NCBI RefSeq assembly: GCF_014230085.1
Contig: NZ_JACHVB010000025.1
Coordinates: 1 to 64,000, forward strand
Reading direction: 5' to 3'
DNA length: 64,000 nt
From: Ruficoccus amylovorans
GTDB lineage: Bacteria; Verrucomicrobiota; Verrucomicrobiia; Opitutales; Cerasicoccaceae
A model generated the notes under the pieces. That model had not been told where the DNA came from. It worked only from the letters and a program-made list of their open reading frames with translations, and searched no databases. Of this stretch, positions 15,666-23,683 are shown one piece after another; positions within the stretch are counted from its first letter, which is position 1, and every line of letters starts with the position of its first letter. Both the position numbers and the translations under genes were made by a program.

Positions 15666-16526
15666 TCATTGTTCAACCGACAGCTTCGGCAGGATGCGGG
15701 TCACGAGCTTCAGGCCGGCGACCGGCTCCACACATTCGACAAAGATCGTGGCAGAGCCCTCCATCCCGGTACGATTCTCCCCGACCTCGGAAGCCACCGC
15801 ATAAACATTGAGCGGGACATCCGCCTGGAAAATCAGCGTGTAGCCCGCCGTCTCCACCACGGTCCCGACATTTTCCTCCGACACGGTGATTCCCCCCGCA
15901 CCCTTGACCAAAGTCGCAAAGATAAAGGCACTGCGCTTCCCCAGACGAACGGCCACTTCATCGACAATCCGGATTTCGCTCCCGGCCTGCCAGAACAGAT
16001 TCCGGTCCCACTGGGAAATGTCCGGGTCAGCCAGCGTCAGATCCAGATAAGCCTCGCCTCCCTTGTCGCCAATCTTGCGCACGTGCACCGGCATGTCCGC
16101 CGTCCCCTTTTGCGGCGAAACAACCTCCCCGCCTGCCATCCGCTCCGAAAGCGGCAGGAGCATATTGTTGCTCAGGACGTTTTGGTCCCCCCGGTTAAGC
16201 CCGAACGCACCGGACATGATTCTCACTCCGGTCGCGCCCCCCAACAAGGACAAGACCTCCGCCTCATCCTCCGGCCCTGACACCCAGGCCAGAACGACGG
16301 GCACCGCTCCCTTCGGAGCCGGTTCGTCCCGAAACAGCGCCCGGCTAAAACCACCCTCGCCCGCGACATAAATGTACTGGCTGACCGGGCTCGCCGTTGC
16401 CCCTTCGGCCGTCCCGGAATCGCCGGAAGCAAGATCGTTCGCGGTGGAGCCGTCTTCGGTGGGTTTACAGGCGCTCAAGCCCAAGAGCAACGACACAGCG
16501 AAAAACAACAACAGGCGAGGTATCAC
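15666..16526 (-). CDS. Putative lipoprotein of unknown function
   Basis: This is a 286-residue exported protein. Starting from the GTG at 16526 the N-terminus is a lipoprotein signal (IPRLLLFFAVSLLLGLSAC) with the lipobox LLGLSAC; the Cys should be lipidated. A low-complexity Ser/Thr/Gly/Glu linker follows, then a probably beta-rich domain with no motif I recognise. The longer open frame to 16655 adds 43 residues that do not look like a protein start. The stop is 53 bp from the MITE at 15454-15612. Confidence 0.7.
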   Translation of the reverse strand: MIPRLLLFFAVSLLLGLSACKPTEDGSTANDLASGDSGTAEGATASPVSQYIYVAGEGGFSRALFRDEPAPKGAVPVVLAWVSGPEDEAEVLSLLGGATGVRIMSGAFGLNRGDQNVLSNNMLLPLSERMAGGEVVSPQKGTADMPVHVRKIGDKGGEAYLDLTLADPDISQWDRNLFWQAGSEIRIVDEVAVRLGKRSAFIFATLVKGAGGITVSEENVGTVVETAGYTLIFQADVPLNVYAVASEVGENRTGMEGSATIFVECVEPVAGLKLVTRILPKLSVEQ

Positions 16527-16980
16527 GACAGGCAGTGTGCCGGGCCAGGCCTGAAAAGGCAATGGGATAAGCGCCGCGCATCTTCCCCCTCCGTACACGC
16601 TGTTCGCAAACAGCAATCGCCCTGCTTCGGCTTCTTTACCCAAGGGAATAAACACCCCCGTCTCTCCTCTCCCAGTATAGATGAATGTGATTGCCAGGGT
16701 CCATGCCAGTCCGCACCTTCTGCTGCACGGGCACAGTCAGCACCACGATCCTTTGCTTTTATGTAAAATAAATGCTAAATTGGCGGCAAGTACGCTCATT
16801 AGCTGTTTTTCACCTATATCCAAGAGCTACTGGGTAGGGTTTTTGCTTTATTTGGAAAAAATAAAAATATTACACTTAAACCCGACATCAATCTGACGAT
16901 TAACAAAAAACAGGGGTAAACTCTCGTTTCACCCTTTGGGTATTTATAGGCCAATCAATCTTTCGAGCAAAATAACTGAT
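16527..16980. other. Divergent intergenic region, AT-rich
   Basis: The 454 bp between the lipoprotein gene (minus) and the surface-protein gene (plus) contain no supported gene. The right half (from about 16750) is clearly richer in A+T than the coding surroundings and probably holds the promoter of the gene at 16981. I could not pick a convincing -35/-10 pair. There is no clear Shine-Dalgarno before 16981. Confidence 0.5.
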
Positions 16981-17799
16981 ATGAAATTCAACCTCCTCAA
17001 GACCACTTTCGGCCAGGCCGGCGTCGCCGCCGCCGCGATCTTCGGGTTGACCGCTGTTGCCAGCGCTACGCCGGTGTCGTTCACGTTCGATAGCTTTACA
17101 AAGTCTTCGACGATCAACACCAACATGGGCAAGCTCTACGTGGGCACCATCAACCTCACCTTTCTGGACGAGTCCAGCACGATGACTCCGATGCAAACGG
17201 TCGCCTTCTGCGCCGAGATCGAGCAGGTCATCAGCGTCGGCAGCACCTACACCAATTACCAGACCTACAGCCTGACCGATCCGGCCGGGCTGGCGCTCAG
17301 CGAGGCTCAGGCCCGCAATATCGCCATCTTGTACGACAAGTACTACCCGACCAACCAGGATCTCAGCTCCTGGAGCCAGGAGGACGCCGGCGCCTTTCAG
17401 CTCGCCTTGTGGGAGCTGATCTACGACGACGACGGTATCTGGGTGAACAACGGACTCTCGGACGGCAACTTCCAGGTCAGCGTTGATGACCAGCCGGCCA
17501 CGAATGGCCCCCAGCGCGAGCGTAATACCGTCAACCAGGCCAAGAACTACCTCAACTACGTCAATTCCGAAGCCCAGAACGGCAACAACTATCCGTATCC
17601 CGATCTGGTTTCCATCGTCAGCCCGACCAATCAGGATCTGATCGTGCTCGGCATCGCCATCCCCGAAGGTGGCGGCGGCTCGCCGGTCGCGGTGCCCTTC
17701 GGCGTCAATCCGCTGCCCGGCCTGGCGCTGATCGGATTCTTCGGCTGGCGTCGCCTGCGCAAGCGTATCAACGCCCGCAGCGAATCCGAACAGGCCTGA
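16981..17799 (+). CDS. Exosortase-type surface protein with thioester-like domain
   Basis: The 272-residue exported protein begins with a signal peptide (FGQAGVAAAAIFGLTAVASA, cleavage near residue 30). The mature part has the pattern seen in many PEP-CTERM-type surface proteins: VAFCAEIEQVI, then an ILYDKYYP stretch, then AGAFQLALWELIYD. Cys plus the FQ Gln may form an internal thioester in related families. The C-terminus has a tripartite sorting signal: VPFGVNPLPGLALIGFFG followed by WRRLRKR. It lacks PEP and instead resembles the PFEFSPGLG-type tail of cyanobacterial exosortase substrates. It should be a cell-surface or matrix protein processed by an exosortase, which is not in this window. 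An HpsJ-like gene follows. Confidence 0.75.
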   Translation: MKFNLLKTTFGQAGVAAAAIFGLTAVASATPVSFTFDSFTKSSTINTNMGKLYVGTINLTFLDESSTMTPMQTVAFCAEIEQVISVGSTYTNYQTYSLTDPAGLALSEAQARNIAILYDKYYPTNQDLSSWSQEDAGAFQLALWELIYDDDGIWVNNGLSDGNFQVSVDDQPATNGPQRERNTVNQAKNYLNYVNSEAQNGNNYPYPDLVSIVSPTNQDLIVLGIAIPEGGGGSPVAVPFGVNPLPGLALIGFFGWRRLRKRINARSESEQA

Positions 17800-17869
17800 G
17801 CCTCACGCTCAGTAATAAAAGGTTGTAAGTCGTAGGGTTTCCGCCTACCTAGCCAGATAACCGCTAGGA

Positions 17870-18628
17870 ATGAAAGCACTTACCCAACGCCTGAAGCAAT
17901 TCTACCGCCCGCTGGAGATCCAGGAGGGCGAGCCCAATCCGCTCCCTATCGTGGGAGCGGCCTTGGTTTTATTCGGTCTCTTTCAGTACGCGTACATCAT
18001 CTACCCGCTTCAGCCGGGAAGCGCCGACTGGGAATTCCTCACGATCAAGGCGCTGGTTGACAACGCCTTCACGCCCATCCTCGGTGTCGCGCTGTTTTTG
18101 GCCGGCTACACCATTGAGCTGCCCCTGTGGCGGCTGGCCGGGGCTCGCATCCTGACCTGGTTCAGCCTCGTCATGGCGGTGATCTTCGTCCTGCTCATGC
18201 CCCTGGCCGTCAATGACGCCCTGCGCCTGAGCAATGGCATGAACGCCCGCATGGCCACGGCGCAGAACATCTCCGCCACCCAGCAGCAGAAAGTCCGCAA
18301 GGCCCTTGACAACGCCACTAGCATGGAGGAACTGGAAATGCTCACCACGGTGCTGAGTCTGACCCCCTCTCTGGAGCAGCGTGCCCGGCAAATGCCTAAA
18401 GACTCCTTCGTCGAGCGCCGCGAGTGGCTCTGGGAAACGATCAAGTCCAACCAGAAGCGCATGCTCGATGAGACAAAGTCGCTCTTCAGCGCGAACAAGA
18501 CCACCCTGCGCAAGGATACGCTCAAGTGCGTCGGCGGGAGCGCCTTCGTCGCCGCGGTTTACTTTTACTTCTTCTTCGCCTTCCGCCGCGTACGTAGGAA
18601 GTACCGCCTGATCCAGGACGACGAATAA
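17870..18628 (+). CDS. HpsJ-like membrane protein
   Basis: The 252-residue protein has three N-terminal membrane helices (about residues 28-48, 66-84 and 94-114), a long charged helical loop (115-218) and one C-terminal helix (219-238). The pattern SADWEFLTIKALVDNAFTPILG, then LFLAGYTIELP, then LLMPLAVNDALRLSN closely follows cyanobacterial HpsJ, a protein tied to hormogonium polysaccharide and often found with exosortase-type sorting. This assignment is from remembered family pattern, not a search. It lies 70 bp after the surface protein with a PFE-like tail, which supports a joint role in surface or extracellular polymer formation. Confidence 0.6.
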   Translation: MKALTQRLKQFYRPLEIQEGEPNPLPIVGAALVLFGLFQYAYIIYPLQPGSADWEFLTIKALVDNAFTPILGVALFLAGYTIELPLWRLAGARILTWFSLVMAVIFVLLMPLAVNDALRLSNGMNARMATAQNISATQQQKVRKALDNATSMEELEMLTTVLSLTPSLEQRARQMPKDSFVERREWLWETIKSNQKRMLDETKSLFSANKTTLRKDTLKCVGGSAFVAAVYFYFFFAFRRVRRKYRLIQDDE

Positions 18629-18662
18629 GTCCGGCCCTCCATATCAAGGCCTATTTACTTTT

Positions 18663-18698
18663 TAAAACTCCCGCCCATCTTTGAGCGGGAGTTTTTTT
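18663..18698 (+). terminator. Rho-independent terminator after the HpsJ-like gene
   Basis: AAAACTCCCGC and GCGGGAGTTTT form an 11-bp stem around CCATCTTTGA, followed by a T run. It closes the two-gene unit 16981-18628. Confidence 0.88.
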
Positions 18699-18736
18699 AT
18701 CGCCATCCATCGCGCCCTGCTTTTCGTTCCCACATC

Positions 18737-19174
18737 ATGCCCCTGCCCAATGCACGTATCATGCTGCGCCGCACAAGCGCCTTCCTCGGCGGCTTCGCAG
18801 GTTATTTCGTGCTGACGCTGATCCTGATGCTGCTCAGTCTGCTGCCGCACCGGAGCGTGTCCTACGGCGAATTCGGCGAACTCAGCCTCATGCTGCTTTT
18901 CCCCTGCGCACTGGGCTACGCGCTCATCCTGTGGATCGGCCCCCGTCTGCCGCGCTGGAGCGTGGTGCCGTTCTCGCTCGGAGCCTATCTCGTCATGCTG
19001 CCAGCGGGATTCGTCCTCTACCTGCTGGCCAGCGGGCAGGTGGCCTCAATTCCGTGGCTGCAAGTCACCATCACCCACCATTACGCGACTTACTGGCCGA
19101 TTTTCGCGACTTATTTGATGCTCGTTTTCGGCACTCGGGTGCGCGCCCCGCGTTGCCCGCGGGACGACGATTAG
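18737..19174 (+). CDS. Small membrane protein, unknown
   Basis: The 145-residue protein has four predicted membrane helices: FLGGFAGYFVLTLILMLLSL, LMLLFPCALGYALILWIG, LGAYLVMLPAGFVLYLLASG and YWPIFATYLMLVFG. It has a short basic C-terminal tail. I do not recognise the family. It is isolated between a terminator and a convergent gene. Confidence 0.6.
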   Translation: MPLPNARIMLRRTSAFLGGFAGYFVLTLILMLLSLLPHRSVSYGEFGELSLMLLFPCALGYALILWIGPRLPRWSVVPFSLGAYLVMLPAGFVLYLLASGQVASIPWLQVTITHHYATYWPIFATYLMLVFGTRVRAPRCPRDDD

Positions 19175-19219
19175 GCTGCGTGGACAAAATACGGAACGAG
19201 CAGCCGCAGGGCGTTGGCC

Positions 19220-19648
19220 TCAATCCTCCTCCGGCAGAGCGGAGATGTTCGCCTTGCGCATGGTGAATGTATTGGTTTCGTCAATACGCCGGTACTCGAT
19301 GTGATCCATCAACTGCTTGCAGAAAAAGATGCCCAGCCCGCCGATGGGGCGCTCCTCCAGCGGCGCGTCGATGTCCGGCTCCCTGGCGTCGTGGAGCGGG
19401 TCAAAGGCCTTGCCGTGATCGCGAATAACCGCCTCCACCTCGTCGCCGATCAGTTTCATAGAGAGGTAGATATGATGCTGGGCGGGCACCTCGTAGGCGT
19501 AGGAGATGATGTTGGTCAGAACTTCGTCCAGGCAAAGGTTGAAGGTGTGGACGAGGGCCGGGTTCAGGTCGTGCGCCTCGCCGAAGCGCTCCAGGTCGGC
19601 GGCCAGTTGGTTGAGTTCCTTGACGTCGTTGATGTAGGTAAAGTCCAT
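19220..19648 (-). CDS. RsbW-type serine kinase/anti-sigma regulatory factor
   Basis: The 142-residue single-domain GHKL ATPase (HATPase_c_2) is of the anti-sigma/serine kinase type used in partner switching. The N box is LCLDEVLTNIISYAYE, the G1 box AVIRDHGKAFDP, and the G2 box PIGGLGIFFCKQLMD. Such proteins either bind a sigma factor or phosphorylate a STAS-domain antagonist. It lies 80 bp downstream of an RsbU-type phosphatase on the same strand and is probably co-transcribed. A STAS protein is encoded at 41602-41937, not adjacent here. Confidence 0.85.
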   Translation of the reverse strand: MDFTYINDVKELNQLAADLERFGEAHDLNPALVHTFNLCLDEVLTNIISYAYEVPAQHHIYLSMKLIGDEVEAVIRDHGKAFDPLHDAREPDIDAPLEERPIGGLGIFFCKQLMDHIEYRRIDETNTFTMRKANISALPEED

Positions 19649-19728
19649 CGCGGCAGAGAGTATCGGGTCAGGTGAAGATAGTTTTACGAAAATGAGAGAA
19701 GGCCGGGGCTCCGGTATGGGGACAGCGT

Positions 19729-20931
19729 TTATTTGAAAATGATCTCCATGAGGGAGAAATCATCCTCGAAGGGGTCGCGGCCCTGAGCGCGGCGCACCCA
19801 GTCAACCATACTGGCGACCTTGCTTTTTCCCTCCTCGGGGGGGAGGCACAGGCCCGCGCCGAACTCCTCCTCGGTCATCATGCCGTGCCCGTCGGCATAA
19901 TCGACCTCGTACACGCCGTCACTGAAGACATACAGGGTGCTGCCGGACGGCACCTGCGTGCTGTCTGTGGTGAAGGGCGCACCGGGCATCCCGCCAATGA
20001 CCATCCCCGGCGTGAAGAGGGTTTCAAGGGATTCCTGCGGCCGGGCCGGATCAGTGATGAGGACGGCGGGCGGATGGCCGCCGGAGGAAAACTTCAGGGT
20101 GCGCGTGGGGCGATGGAAAACCCCATACCAGAGCGTGAAGTACATCTGGTTGTGCTTGTCCATGTCGAAGGCCTCGTTCAGCCCCGAGAGCACCGCTCCG
20201 GGATCGCGAAAATCCACCCCCGGCAGGGACTGCGCGCGCAGCACGTTGATGGCCGAGACCGAGTGCAGGGCCGCGCCGACACCATGTCCGGTCACGTCGA
20301 GCAGGTAGATGGCGAAGTGCTCGTCGTCGAGGTCGTGATAGCCGAAGGTGTCCCCGGCCAGGTCGGAGGAGGAGATAAAGACCCAGTCCGTCTTGACCAG
20401 GTCGTTCTCCATCGGGTCCGGAAAGAGCGAGCGCACGTAGCGGGCGGCCTCCTCCAGCTCCGCCTGGAGCGCGGCCTCCGCCTTTTTGCGCTGGAGCAGG
20501 TTGAGGTAGCCCTTGGAGTGGTAGCGGATGCGGGCGATCACTTCCAGCTTGTCCGGCAGTTTGACCATGTAGTCGTTTGCGCCCAGCTCGAAGGCTTTCT
20601 TTTTCGTCTCCGGCTCCTCCTTCGAGGACAGGACAATCATCGGCACCTCGCTAGTTTCGGCCTTGGCCCGGAAGAACTTGACCAGCGTCAGCCCATCAAT
20701 GTCCGGCATGACCAGATCCTGCAAGATCACGGTCGGCTTGATCTCCAAAGCGGTTTCAATGGCCTTGGCCGGGTCGTTGATCGAGTGAAAGGCGATGTCC
20801 GGCTCCCCGGCGAGCATGCGGCGCACGGCCTCGCAGACCATCGCCTGGTCGTCCACCATCAGGACTTTGATGGCCGGCTCCTGGCCGGGGCTGTCGGGCG
20901 TATTCAAGGCCTGAGTGAGAGCGTCCTTCAT
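19729..20931 (-). CDS. Response regulator with PP2C-type (RsbU/SpoIIE) phosphatase
   Basis: The 400-residue protein has two domains. An N-terminal receiver (about residues 20-140) carries the acidic pair (VLMVDDQAM), phospho-Asp (ILQDLVMPDIDG), Thr/Ser (IVLSSKEE) and Lys (DYMVKLPDK). A coiled linker rich in E/A (KKAEAALQAELEEAARYVRS) follows. The C-terminal SpoIIE-type Ser/Thr phosphatase has SSDLAGDTFGY, LLDVTGHGVGAAL and SDGVYEV metal sites. Such proteins dephosphorylate a STAS antagonist when the receiver is phosphorylated. I chose the ATG at 20931; the upstream frame to 21036 runs through an inverted repeat. It pairs with the RsbW-type gene downstream. Confidence 0.9.
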   Translation of the reverse strand: MKDALTQALNTPDSPGQEPAIKVLMVDDQAMVCEAVRRMLAGEPDIAFHSINDPAKAIETALEIKPTVILQDLVMPDIDGLTLVKFFRAKAETSEVPMIVLSSKEEPETKKKAFELGANDYMVKLPDKLEVIARIRYHSKGYLNLLQRKKAEAALQAELEEAARYVRSLFPDPMENDLVKTDWVFISSSDLAGDTFGYHDLDDEHFAIYLLDVTGHGVGAALHSVSAINVLRAQSLPGVDFRDPGAVLSGLNEAFDMDKHNQMYFTLWYGVFHRPTRTLKFSSGGHPPAVLITDPARPQESLETLFTPGMVIGGMPGAPFTTDSTQVPSGSTLYVFSDGVYEVDYADGHGMMTEEEFGAGLCLPPEEGKSKVASMVDWVRRAQGRDPFEDDFSLMEIIFK

Positions 20932-20975
20932 GAGCGCGGATTGAAACGGCCCACACCGTTCACGGCAAGGATAAG

Positions 20976-21121
20976 AGTTTGAGAGTTTGGGGTTTGAGCG
21001 TTTGAGAGTTACGGTGAAAAACGTGAAGACGGGCATGAAAACAGAACTGTTTTGTAAAAAAAGCTGCCCCGCAGCGTAGCAGCCGCCACCTTCAAACTCT
21101 CAAACCCCAAACTCTCAAACT
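20976..21121. repeat. 23-bp perfect inverted repeat with 100-bp spacer
   Basis: The left arm (20976-20998, beginning AGTTTGAGAGTTTGGGG) is the exact reverse complement of the right arm (21099-21121). Near-repeats of TTTGAGAGTT extend the left arm to 21009. The spacer holds a small palindrome (AAAACAGAACTGTTTT, 21038-21053) and a GC-rich stretch. It lies between the divergent phosphatase and rpmB genes, so it is part of the promoter region of one or both. Confidence 0.85.
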
Positions 21122-21193
21122 AAAAAAACCCTTGCCAAGACGCGCAGAAGGTCTAATTTGCCACGTTTTTCACTCAAGAGGAGAACCAATTCC

Positions 21194-21424
21194 ATGTCAC
21201 GCATCTGCATAGTCACCGGTAAACGCCCCCAACGCGGCAGCCGTATCCACCGCAAAGGTCAGACCAAGAAAAGCGGCGGTATCGGTACGCACGTCACCAA
21301 GGTCGTGAAGCGCACCTTTCGCCCGAACCTGCAGCGCATCCGGGTAAAGCTCCCCAGCGGCCAGGTCAAGCGCGTCTGGGTGTCCGCCAAGGCCATCAAG
21401 GCCGGCAAGGTCGAAAAGGCCTAA
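21194..21424 (+). CDS. rpmB: 50S ribosomal protein L28
   Basis: L28 is a 76-residue basic protein of the large ribosomal subunit. It begins MSRICIVTGKRPQRGSRIHR and contains TKVVKRTFRPNLQRIRVKL and GQVKRVWVSAKAIKAGKVEK, the standard L28 pattern. The start at 21194 is supported by a strong Shine-Dalgarno (AAGAGGAGA) about 10 nt upstream; the upstream in-frame Met at 21158 lacks one. No CxxC zinc pair is present, so it is the zinc-free form. It is a stand-alone gene ending at a terminator. Confidence 0.97.
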   Translation: MSRICIVTGKRPQRGSRIHRKGQTKKSGGIGTHVTKVVKRTFRPNLQRIRVKLPSGQVKRVWVSAKAIKAGKVEKA

Positions 21425-21451
21425 AACCTTTCGCCAACCCACTTTTTCCCA

Positions 21452-21477
21452 AACCCGGCCCCGTGCCGGGTTTTTTT
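21452..21477 (+). terminator. Rho-independent terminator after rpmB
   Basis: AACCCGGC and GCCGGGTT form the stem around CCCGT, followed by a T-rich run to 21477. It lies 28 bp after the rpmB stop. Confidence 0.88.
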
Positions 21478-21527
21478 GTCGCAATACCGTTGCAAACGCG
21501 GGCGAAGGGCCGCTAGGTTAAGGGCTT

Positions 21528-22484
21528 ATGCAAGCGGGACAAGCCGTTACGCGACACTATCCCATCCCCAGAATCGACTTTGCCGATTTCTGGGACATTT
21601 GCGGCACCTTCATGCGCATCCACCCCGGGCTCACGCGCATCCGCTACACCATCGAGGGCTCCGAGTCCACCTTGGCCGACCACGAGTACGACGTGGCCCG
21701 GATTCTCGACCGGCTCCACCGCCAGCCCCAGGACCTCCTGCTGATGGAGGCCGAGTTCGAGGGGCCGAACACCCGCGAGGGGCACGCCCGCGCCGTTTAC
21801 CGCCCCGTACCGGTGGACAGCGACCCCGGCGGCCTCACCATCTCGACCCCCAGCCTTTCCAAGCTCCTGCTCTACCAGTTCGAGAGCCTGCTTTACGATA
21901 AATACGACCTCGAAGAGCAGCTCCACCCCACGGTCAAATTCGGCAAGCCCTGCGAAGTGCTCGCCTCGATCATCGACCTGCGCGGCTTTTCCCAATTCTG
22001 CGAAAAGCCCACCATCGAGTCCCCCTACACCTGCGGGCTCATGCACTCCTTTTACCAGGCCGTGCGCCACGGCTACATCAAGTACCCGCCCGACCTGCTC
22101 AAATTCCTCGGCGACGGCGTGCTCGCGCTCTGGGAAACCACGGCCGAGGACCGCGAAGTCGCCATCGAGACCTGCCTCTCCGGCTCGCTCGATATCCACA
22201 ACCGCTGGCAAGTCGTGCGCCGCAGCCCGCAGTTCACGCACGGGGCGCCCGAGGAGGTCGCCGTCGGCATCTCTTTTGGCCTGGCCAGCCGCCTGCCCGA
22301 AGTCGGCGACTACATCGGTCGCCCCGTCAACATCGCCAGCCGCCTCAGCAGCGTCTGCCCCGGTGGCCAACTCTACGTGGACAAATCCGTCCCCGGCATC
22401 GGCCCCGAGTATTCCAAGGACGACGCCACCGCCCACATCAAGAGCTTCGGACGCTACTACATCTGGCGCATCCACGCGGTTTGA
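21528..22484 (+). CDS. Class III nucleotide cyclase-like protein
   Basis: The 318-residue protein has a novel-looking N-terminal region (1-140) and a C-terminal adenylate/guanylate cyclase homology domain. The first metal Asp is in LASIIDLRGFSQFCEK, the second in LLKFLGDGVLALWE. The substrate and transition-state region reads VGISFGLASRLPEVGDYIGR followed by PVNIASRLSSVCPGG, including the Asn and Arg. It may therefore make cAMP or be a degenerate regulatory cyclase domain. The N-terminal region has no sensor motif I recognise. The stop overlaps the region just before a gluconokinase gene, with no intergenic gap. Confidence 0.8.
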   Translation: MQAGQAVTRHYPIPRIDFADFWDICGTFMRIHPGLTRIRYTIEGSESTLADHEYDVARILDRLHRQPQDLLLMEAEFEGPNTREGHARAVYRPVPVDSDPGGLTISTPSLSKLLLYQFESLLYDKYDLEEQLHPTVKFGKPCEVLASIIDLRGFSQFCEKPTIESPYTCGLMHSFYQAVRHGYIKYPPDLLKFLGDGVLALWETTAEDREVAIETCLSGSLDIHNRWQVVRRSPQFTHGAPEEVAVGISFGLASRLPEVGDYIGRPVNIASRLSSVCPGGQLYVDKSVPGIGPEYSKDDATAHIKSFGRYYIWRIHAV

Positions 22485-22495
22485 AGAAATTTGTC

Positions 22496-23083
22496 ATGTG
22501 CGTGGTGCTGATGGGCGTCTCCGGCGCGGGCAAAACCCTGATCGGGCAAAAACTGGCGACAGCCATCGGCGGGGAGTTTTTCGATGGAGACGACTCCCAC
22601 CCCGCTGCCAACGTCGCCAAAATGCGGGCGGGCCTCCCCCTCGACGACGCCGACCGCTTACCCTGGCTGCGGCGGCTGCGCGCACTGATCGAGGAGCGCG
22701 AAGACAGGAGGAACGGGGCAAGGAGTGGATCCGGGTTCCAGACCGAGGCCTCAAAAACAGGCAGCGCGGAGGCCGGCGCTTCGGAGGGCTGCGCCCCCGC
22801 CATCACCCCGCCGCCGGTCATTCTCGCGTGTTCCGCGCTCAAAGCCAGCTACCGCGAGATTCTGGCCCCGGCAGGCGATCCCCGGGTACGGTTTGTCTAC
22901 CTGACCGGGAGCTTCGAGCAGATCGCCCAGCGCCTGCGGGAGCGCCGGGGACACTTCATGCCCGAGAGTCTGCTGCGCAGCCAGTTCGAGGCGCTGGAGC
23001 CGCCCGCAGAAGCCCTCAGCGTGGACATCGGGCAAAGCCCCGAAGCTATCGTCGCGCAGATACGCCACGCACTGAAGATATAA
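22496..23083 (+). CDS. gntK: Gluconokinase (GntK-type), with insertion
   Basis: This kinase phosphorylates gluconate to 6-phosphogluconate. It has the Walker A motif GVSGAGKT, the EFFDGDDSHPAANVAKMRAG substrate loop and PLDDADRLPWLRRL, all diagnostic of gluconokinase. The later ILACSALKASYREIL and YLTGSFEQIAQRL also fit, with the catalytic region RRGHFMPESLLRSQF. The family is about 165-175 aa; here an extra 30-40 residues of low-complexity sequence (about residues 69-105, rich in G/S/A/E) follow LRALIEERED. I chose the ATG at 22496; a TTG at 22481 overlapping the previous stop is possible. Confidence 0.88.
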   Translation: MCVVLMGVSGAGKTLIGQKLATAIGGEFFDGDDSHPAANVAKMRAGLPLDDADRLPWLRRLRALIEEREDRRNGARSGSGFQTEASKTGSAEAGASEGCAPAITPPPVILACSALKASYREILAPAGDPRVRFVYLTGSFEQIAQRLRERRGHFMPESLLRSQFEALEPPAEALSVDIGQSPEAIVAQIRHALKI

Positions 23084-23110
23084 TCGGGTCCGGCAACGAC
23101 CTAGGTGGTA

Positions 23111-23533
23111 TTAATCAACCCATCGCGTATCGGTCACGGTCTTGACATGCTGATGGTCGTCAAATTCGACCGCCACGCCCCCGCCGGAGAAATCAATAAA
23201 CCGCCACCCCGGCCTTTTCGTTTCGTAGAGCCAGATGCCGTCTTTTGCAATCCGGTCCGGTTCTCCAAGCATAAGCCTGACCTCGGCCTGGCTTTTATCT
23301 TTCAAGACATCTTCAGCCAGCAGCGCATCGACGTAAGTAAACCGGGTTTTCCGGTTCCCGTCCTTCCACGCTTCCGATGAAAAGACCGCCTTATCCGTGT
23401 ACACTTTCTCATTCACCCATCCGTAGAGCCGCCCGGCAACCATACCGCCAATAACCAGCAGGTAAGGTCCAAGCAGTCCCAGGGCAATCGCAAGAAGCAC
23501 CAGAACCAGCAGTCGCTTGGGGGCCTTTTTCAT
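23111..23533 (-). CDS. Membrane-anchored small protein, BamE/SmpA-like region
   Basis: The 140-residue protein has one N-terminal membrane helix (RLLVLVLLAIALGLLGPYLL) after a basic MKKAPKR start. The soluble part ends with QAEVRLMLGEPDRI and WLYETKRPGWRF. This resembles the short BamE/SmpA-type motif (V..LLG.P......W.Y) found in many envelope proteins, but the protein is not a canonical BamE and has no lipobox. The frame opens further to 23599; I chose the Met at 23533 because it begins the signal anchor. Confidence 0.6.
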   Translation of the reverse strand: MKKAPKRLLVLVLLAIALGLLGPYLLVIGGMVAGRLYGWVNEKVYTDKAVFSSEAWKDGNRKTRFTYVDALLAEDVLKDKSQAEVRLMLGEPDRIAKDGIWLYETKRPGWRFIDFSGGGVAVEFDDHQHVKTVTDTRWVD

Positions 23534-23683
23534 ACGATTATGCCTGCATGCGCGGGGCCGAGGATAAGCATCCGCGAAGCGAGGCGAAGGGATTTTCACC
23601 CTCCCTCACTTCGCGGCTCTTCGCGTGACTTCGCGGGCAGGGATATCCCTGCCCGGTGTGATTGAAAAACGGATGGGAGCCGG

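Noticed and set aside
23560-23660. Iterated TCGCG-rich stretch and GGGCAGGGATATCCCTGCCC hairpin before the CE7 esterase stop
   Set aside because: The hairpin is real (20-bp palindrome) but lacks a T run, and the iterated part is too irregular to call a repeat or CRISPR.
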